Shown piece after piece: positions 62,601 through 64,000 of a stretch of 64,000 nucleotides of DNA (within the stretch, counting starts at the first letter, position 1; every line of letters starts with the position of its first letter). Under the pieces are notes generated by a model. That model was not told the DNA's origin. It made no database searches and worked only from the letters and a program-made list of their open reading frames with translations. Position numbers and translations under genes: made by a program. The stretch is from Clostridia bacterium (GTDB taxonomy: Bacteria > Bacillota > Clostridia > Oscillospirales > Acutalibacteraceae), in contig JAFRUA010000031.1 in assembly GCA_017434855.1 (NCBI GenBank), positions 62,001 to 126,000 on the forward strand, written 5' to 3'.

Positions 62601-64000
62601 GCCTTGGCTTCGATGGCGACCAGCTTGTGGCCCACGGTGCCGCCATAGGTGAATTTTTCTGTGGTGCTGGTGCGTCCGCAGACGGAGCAGGTCTTCCAGT
62701 ACTCCACGCCGGTGGTGCAGTTGCCGCCGGAGACCATCTTTGCCGGATCAACGATGTTGGTCCAGTCGTGGGCGCCGGTTTCGGTTTCGTTGCCGACCGA
62801 GCAGGTACGGCTGTGGCCCTGGGTTTCGCCAAGGTCGGTCCATGCGCTCCAGTTGTGGTCAAGCTTCGGGATAGTTCTGGTTTCAGTCTCGCTGCAGCCG
62901 CTGTTCTGGCAGGTGCGCGTTTCGGTCCCGTTTGCCGTGCATGTCGCGGGTACCGTCACCGTCCAGCTGGTCCAGTTGTGGCCGGTCTTCGGGATCGGTC
63001 TGGTCTCCTGGTGGCTGGTGTTGTTGGAGCAGGTGCGGGTCTCCACACCGTCAGTGGTGCAGGTGGCCGCCGCGGTCACCGTCCATGCGCCCCAGGCGTG
63101 GCCAAGCTTCGGGATCACCTTGGTCTGGGTGTGGCTGCTGTTATAGGAGCAGGTCGCGGTCATCACGCCGTCGGTGGTGCAGGTGGCCGCCGTGGTTTCG
63201 GTGAATGCGCCGTAGTTGTGCGCGTTCGCGTCGGTCCAGACCGCCTGACTCGGTGTGGCGTTGTTATAGGTGATGTTCTGCGACGCCACGTCTGCAAAGT
63301 TGATCGTCAGGACCTTCTTGCAGCGGTCGCGGTAGGTATAGCTGTAGTTGCCCGGAGTCATACAGGTCGGATTGACGGGCGCGATCATGCGCACGTCGTG
63401 GCCCAGCGCCGGGATCGGGTTGGTCTGGGTCTGGCCGCAGTACGAGCAGGTCCGGCTTTCCACACCGGCAGCGGTGCAGGTGGCCGGCGTGGTCTCGCTC
63501 CACGCGCCCCAGTTGTGGGCGTTGGCATCGGTCCAGACCAGCTGGTTCGCGTTGGCGGTCGTGGTCCAGTTGTTGGCTGTCACGTCCTGATAGTTGATCG
63601 TCAGAATCTGCTTGCAGACGGAGCAGTAGGTATAGCCGTAGGTGCCCGGCGTGGTGCAGGTCGGTTCAACCGCCGCCACAGCCACGATGGTGTGGCCGGT
63701 CGCCGGGATGGCGCGGGTCTCTTCAACGCTGCAGCCGGTGCGTGCGCAGACGCGGAACTCCACGCCCGCGGTGGTGCAGGTCGCATTTGTCCGGACGGTC
63801 CATGCGCCGGTGAAGTTATGGCCCAGCGCCGGGATGGTCTCGGTCTTGGTGCCGCCGCAGGTGGCGCAGGTGTACGGCTGACTGCCCGCCGTGGTGCAGG
63901 TGGCAGGCGTCGCGGTGCCGGCGGTCCAGCTGTGGTTTTCAATCTGAACGTGGTCGGCACTGTTTGCGCAGACGCGCTTGTGCGTATTTTCGTCAACCTG
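47645..64000 (-). CDS. Giant surface repeat protein, C-terminal 5451 residues (N-terminus beyond the right edge)
   Basis: The frame is open from the right edge to the stop at 47645, so at least 5451 residues; start and signal peptide are outside. Three regions are visible. From 64000 to about 56600, Cys-rich repeats of about 40-60 residues with paired CxxC and recurring PALGH/ATCTTAG motifs. From about 56590 to 49090, about 33 InlB B-type (Listeria-Bacteroides) repeats with YTFAGW cores, arranged in five super-repeats of about 1.33 kb. From about 48900 to 48060, more Cys-rich units, then a CNA-B/peptidase-regulatory-like domain (NHPIKDVEVSLVNHGIKYTG, about 48040-47860). The tail has CSMC and a hydrophobic helix ending YKMGH; no LPxTG. 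It should be an extracellular adhesin-like fibre; ligand unknown. Internal GTG 63763 is not the true start. Confidence 0.9.
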   Translation of the reverse strand, partial: QVDENTHKRVCANSADHVQIENHSWTAGTATPATCTTAGSQPYTCATCGGTKTETIPALGHNFTGAWTVRTNATCTTAGVEFRVCARTGCSVEETRAIPATGHTIVAVAAVEPTCTTPGTYGYTYCSVCKQILTINYQDVTANNWTTTANANQLVWTDANAHNWGAWSETTPATCTAAGVESRTCSYCGQTQTNPIPALGHDVRMIAPVNPTCMTPGNYSYTYRDRCKKVLTINFADVASQNITYNNATPSQAVWTDANAHNYGAFTETTAATCTTDGVMTATCSYNSSHTQTKVIPKLGHAWGAWTVTAAATCTTDGVETRTCSNNTSHQETRPIPKTGHNWTSWTVTVPATCTANGTETRTCQNSGCSETETRTIPKLDHNWSAWTDLGETQGHSRTCSVGNETETGAHDWTNIVDPAKMVSGGNCTTGVEYWKTCSVCGRTSTTEKFTYGGTVGHKLVAIEAKAATCETAGNIQYWQCAVCHKYFNNADGAAAHEITAAQTVVAALGHDFDLTATPIEVTGGHQYPCTRCGGYGFGTTLGAVEAHTFDQQVAGTRYSTGTQQDCTTAATYYYSCKCGASENNASHTFTSGGTLGHNMTAHPAVTATCAAEGRIAYWECSRCHRLFSDAAGTTTVSADALSVPKTTNHNFGAWTTLTAATCTEQGSETRECSVCHLIETRTTDALTHSFTSTTYRTNNDGTHNVKCIRCDVYGPDVNCTNTTSTSTAADCLHKGTTTYTCADCGGTWTVEGAYGSHVTTGNHHAAVPADCTTAGTVEYWTCSVCNKYFADAAGSTELSLAELTAPVLGHQLTMTPASGANCTTAGNSAYYTCARCGKYFSDANGQYEIAQDSWVIPATGHDYTGAIRYKDANEHEYLCKNGCGTYGGATAHVYDKAVEDNAFKASDATCTAAATYYYSCECGAAGTATFTVGDPLGHAYNSVKANSWVWTAAGDGYTAKATLICANDNSHEIERDAVVTYTTNGATCGAAGTITYTATVTLDNGSKATDTKTETVSALPHSYDLTQATYTWTASGDTYSVTAMVPCSNNASHPALTETVTATKVTTPATCEVPGSNVFTATFTRFPTQTRTDPIPKLGHAYGQPVWTWADNNVTATATFTCANDSDHKVVITTATVESVTQAATCTTAGSKNYTATVSFDRDGDGTDEPYTDTKTGVAIPALGHDFDVTGTPVPATNGHNYKCSRCNEYGYDGVVNAVEPHTFDKAVATATYKVSDATCTTAATYYYSCVCGEAGPTTFTVGNPLGHNYNNLAASNAWTWAKVNDAWTAKATLVCANDNSHTIQRDAVVTFTTNGATCGAAGSVVYTATVTLDGGAPETDTKTETVAALPHDYDWAGATYTWTPVTGGYEVTATAKCKNDATHTAFTETVTAVCTSHSVADCENDGVDVYEATFTSFPKQTKTDTTTALGHTWGTPTWTWGTDNVTATATFTCGRNNPHVQTITVASTRTETTAATCTEAGTATFDAVVTFNGSNYTATTTAPIAALGHDWGEWSETTAATCDHAGVETRTCQRANCGATETRPIAQLTHRLVFVPAVAPTCTADGSIAHYECALCGGNFSDAAGTTALESIVDPAIGHNFDTTGTPVEHGSGHYYKCTRCGEYGYNGVVGATTSHVYDQQNNGAIYAKDGSAADCTHQGEFYYSCACGANEHDDNHTFLAGGSLGHVLRHFAAVTATCKDDGNLEYWYCSRCGNYYSDANANTQTTLAAVTISHTTVSHTMPNTWTETVPATCTEDGLESRVCTVCGVYTETQAIPALNHDFAHGTDTVYICYNNGTHAVKCSRCDVVNPTTENCTDSKEIVSTTAADCTHLGTTTYRCTRCGYVWTEENTGVGPHSSTPTHHAAVPATCTTAGNIEYWTCEICGQNFSDAACTTVAADVTVAALAHAGITAVPQQDADCTHDGVKAHFECPLCNKMFSDAAATREVIASDLVIPALGHNFYGEIRNDGASGHSFKCTRCNEYGNQTAHTFDQAVVNDGAHVSDADCLNPAKYHYSCVCGAIDTTGTQGTFDNGQPTGHAYNTVKANSWVWTEAGSGYTAKATLVCANDNTHEIERDAIVTYTTVGASCTGAGTITYTATITLDNGSTATDTKTDEVAVLGHDFDYANTEYVWNEIEGGWSCTATATCKRDGCNAVDTETVTAAHVNTPATCENEGSDVYTATFTNTNFKTQTKTISITRLGHDYQIDNTTWHWNAAHTAATVTFVCQNDEHHTLEVMTDNIAENRTPATCETAGSVTYTATLVYGGATYTNTTDPETIPATGHDWGDPVWTWDTTAADWTATVTFTCANNSNHVATPAVTMSNVSTAATCTTDGSVAYTATATGPDGGTYTDTATKTKDDDATLAAFGHRWGDWSGSDNNYSRVCANDPDHIENATIVGSNLTSTVASGAGFNATITPDAGYKMAGTVSVYVGTTVLDAADYTYTVTGDTATLTIAEAKCTGNITVNATALSKSYNYNGYRLELTEDSFISGTYTVEQGATLAQPTRTGYDFSGWEVMSATAGENNWTVGTVIQNIPTGKYGDVVLKAVWTAHTYTVEYNTDGGSAAPASFTKTYDIDATLSSTVPTKDGYTFGGWGIDGDTYAAGATLDTDYATETGATVTLTAIWTTNGYEIVYDGGTGASNVPANTAKQYGVDTALSTQVPTKTAYTFDGWLLNSTLYNAGAAAGAAFDAAYLTAGGNVTVTAQWSPITYTATFNYDNGSNSTTATFTVNDTVTLTPPTKDGYTFAGWKITAAAGNWELNHQYAASATAADADKYGNVTFTAQWTKIGYTYTLLPNGGTLTGEATGNYDMETAVTLPAEGATGIVRAGYSFAGWKVKSATGDNNWDINTVIFNIPTGKYGDVTLEAVWTNNDFNVIFNGNHNTNTGIQMPAQQFRSGVAQTLNPNQYERVYTVSYEENGGSSVADATVTYSFLGWSEDQNAAAATYANEAEINMARNSNLALYAVWQAASTTLPAAPTKTGYSFRGWYTTDENVLTQPGAEFTPTVDTIFYAKWEANNFTVTFAKGHDDATGTMQNQTVTCDDPTATLNLNTFERKYNVTYDEAGGSAVTDVTVDYSFAGWLDEDNNAYTDGQAITTARDDALNLTAQWTAQSTVLPATSKAGYTFLGWYVGDDKIGEAGDSFTPAADTELTAKWATIDYTATFIYDNGDNNTTATFTKEDAVTLPTPTKGGYTFAGWKITAADGSWINGTQYQATDTSIAAGNYGNVTFTAQWTEDTNTITFQTDGGEAVANVNYKITDATADLPTTTKEGYDFAGWLVTTAAGNWEADSVVFKRLNGKYGNVTLTAQWTNGDFNVIFDGNGNTDGKQMGAQTFFSDVAQNLSKNIYTRAYTVTYDYAGATAGAAPATDTANYVFEGWATTADAAEKEYADEAPFTAHRDDALTLYAVWTPVSVTLPTPTRIGYTFAGWFNGAEEVTGATFTPTVDTTLTAHWTANDFTVTFAKGHDDATGTMPNQTIKSDVAENLDANAFTRSYDVTFDEVGGSAVTDTTVDYSFNGWLDQDGNSYVDEASIDTARDDALNLTAQWTAESTVLPTTTKDGYTFAGWYNGSTKVGEAGDSFTPAADTALTAHWTANSYTATFIYDNGDNNTTAAFTKEDAVTLPTPTRNGYTFAGWTITAADGSWTDGAEYAADVTSIAAGNYGDVTFTAQWTRNTYSYTGKILASDAENAIEGTYNVDEAATLAAPTRAGYSFAGWRVAEGTEGNWDLGTVILGIPAGKYGDVKLVAVWTNNDFNVTFDGNGNTNTNITMPAQQFRSGVAQNLNPNQYERKYAVTFEENGGSDVADATVTYRFLGWATAADGDVAYANQAEINMARNENLALYAVWEAASTTIPAAPTKFGYIFNGWYDNASFTGDAYAAGTDFTPTADTVFYAKWVAQSFDVTFAGNGNTNDVTMAAQPYESGVAQPLTANTFERAYDVTYDENGGSTVTDATVAYDFLGWNEDAAATTATYTDGQTITLTRESNLALSAIWSANSTALPTPTKDGYTFAGWYNGSTKVDGTTFTPTADTTLTAHWDAVSYTATFVYKNGSDDTTAAFTKETDVTFPTAPERTGYTFAGWTVTKAAGSWANGTAYAAGVAKVDAGNYGDVTFTAQWTANEYTYTLLPNNGTLTVPASDDYTIEDTVQLPSQSAGQISRTGYSFAGWKVTTSEGNWDENTVIFSIPTGKYGDVTLEAVWTESDFNVTFLGNGSTNGVQMPAQQFRSGIAQNLFDNQYARAYTVTYDYDNATSGAETASTTISYTFNGWKDQDGVSYTDKQNVSFERTDPVTMTAQWTPNSTTLPTPEKTGYTFAGWYNGDTKVEGTTFTPTADTTLTAHWDAKTFDVTFDKNNADATGTMATQTITCGAATALTANAFERKYTVTYDEAGGSAVADATVAYTFAGWATAADGDVVYTDGQTINLDRDEDLTLYAVWTAESNALPTTAKDGYTFAGWYNGDTKVEGASFTPTANTTLTAHWDAIGYTATFIYANGTTEFTTADFIATDVVSFPTTARAGYTFDGWKITAAEGDWTNGTQYAADAANAGDAHFGNVTFTAQWAKITYTYKFETANGTMADRDGEYNIESAPIALPTSNEITRDGYTFGGWKVTTVAAATNWHLGDIVTEIPTGMYGNVRFTAQWTKNHFFVIFDGNGKTDGTMQNQQFISDEEQALNPNAYERKYTVTFNYNGADGGEQPESLTANFGFAGWKNGDETYANQAFVTLLSKENVTIIAQWTPTSITLPTPTKTGYTFGGWYKDAELTEANKAGDQGDAYWPNEDTVNNLYAKWNANEYTYSFDVNDGSDVSGGTYTIETATIMLPTASEIHRDGYSFEGWVVKTANGDENSWTVGDTAISIPTGSYGNVEFQAQWSPITYTYTFDTDEGTMADFSGTYTIESPSIALPTAADITREGYDFGGWIVKTGVGNWTAAEAVTAITTGHWGNVTFKAKWLYGVFGVTYYGDNLTGTPAQAQGDTTYIGTVTAEDGYHLLDTVTVKVGSIELTRDTDYTYVLADDNLSATVTINADKVIGHVSITAEAAAHDFTDHYVSNGDGTHKAYCVCGQYITEDCVGGTATCIEQAVCDFCGDHYGEYADHIITTVNARAATCTQNGTRALTYCAVCKLILTLDGTDISASGKKYGVDTETYVLPALGHNYIGELRDNGNGSHSFKCVNGCGTYGDPVLHTFDRQVSTRDYMHSNAKCETAATYYYSCACGAAGTETYEVGEPLGHAWVRKPAQASTCTTAGHSEYDVCERCNKAVGFEPYAVLGHGEYHFDSTRSGKLNDGTFKYDYYKCERCDDYYIELTVAAVDQNNHPIKDVEVSLVNHGIKYTGTTNANGEVKFDHRFQDGEYKITMIYTLNRVMITTNDVLKLEDGNLTGTISHMDIRATYTTDEQSTGFRCSMCDFYEARYELPVYGWAITAIHYFVHTIQHLIYKMGH

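Overview
The window looks like a chromosome segment of a moderately GC-rich Gram-positive Clostridia member, most likely in or near the Oscillospiraceae/Ruminococcaceae. The reasons are a Firmicutes-type division and cell-wall (dcw) cluster opened by mraZ, a MurE with the DNPR motif of meso-diaminopimelate enzymes, an SRP RNA-dnaX-ybaB-recR block, sigma-A promoters close to TTGACA-N17-TATAAT, strong GGAGG ribosome sites, and giant secreted proteins with CxxC and InlB-type repeats of the kind seen in gut Clostridia. The family-level placement is inference.

Layout, left to right. (1) Positions 1-7186, minus strand: the first 2395 residues of a secreted giant protein that runs off the left edge. 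(2) 7.3-9.9 kb, plus strand: a lipoprotein PepD-type dipeptidase followed by a membrane-anchored barnase and its barstar inhibitor, closed by a good terminator. (3) 9.96-24.9 kb: an AT-richer accessory island. It holds a broken tyrosine integrase, a large serine recombinase, an AAA ATPase, two similar hairpin-array leaders, two related small proteins, and a minus-strand defence block: XRE regulator, unknown, nuclease-methyltransferase fusion, HsdS, a protein with a HEPN-like motif, an HhH/nuclease-like protein, then a PHP-ATPase (TrlF-like) coupled to an S24 peptidase-like protein. The island ends against the 3' end of ssrA (tmRNA), a classic integration site. (4) 25-29 kb: ssrA, smpB, recR, ybaB, dnaX and SRP RNA, all minus strand. 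(5) 29.0-31.3 kb: a small secreted BspA-type LRR protein and a divergent GH20-family protein whose catalytic Asp-Glu pair is Asn-Asp. (6) 31.3-45.0 kb, minus strand: mraZ-rsmH-ftsL-spoVD/ftsI-murE-mraY-ftsW-murG-murA-ftsQ-ftsZ, driven by a consensus promoter with MraZ boxes. (7) 45.2-47.3 kb, plus strand: a two-component system. (8) 47.3-47.64 kb: a dense palindromic intergenic region. (9) 47645 to the right edge, minus strand: the C-terminal 5451 residues of a second giant repeat protein.

Functional links. The dcw genes make lipid II (MurA, MurE, MraY, MurG) and build the septum (FtsZ, FtsQ, FtsL, FtsW, class B PBP). The cluster lacks murB, murC, murD, murF and ftsA. smpB and ssrA form the trans-translation pair. 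dnaX, ybaB and recR are the usual replication/repair neighbours of the SRP RNA. The barnase/barstar pair is a toxin-immunity module. The defence block appears to be two cassettes: a restriction-modification operon with extra candidate effectors, and the PHP-ATPase/S24 pair. The best candidates for something undescribed are the repeated hairpin-array leaders of the recombinase region, the composition of the defence block, and the shared CxxC-plus-helix C-terminus of two secreted proteins.
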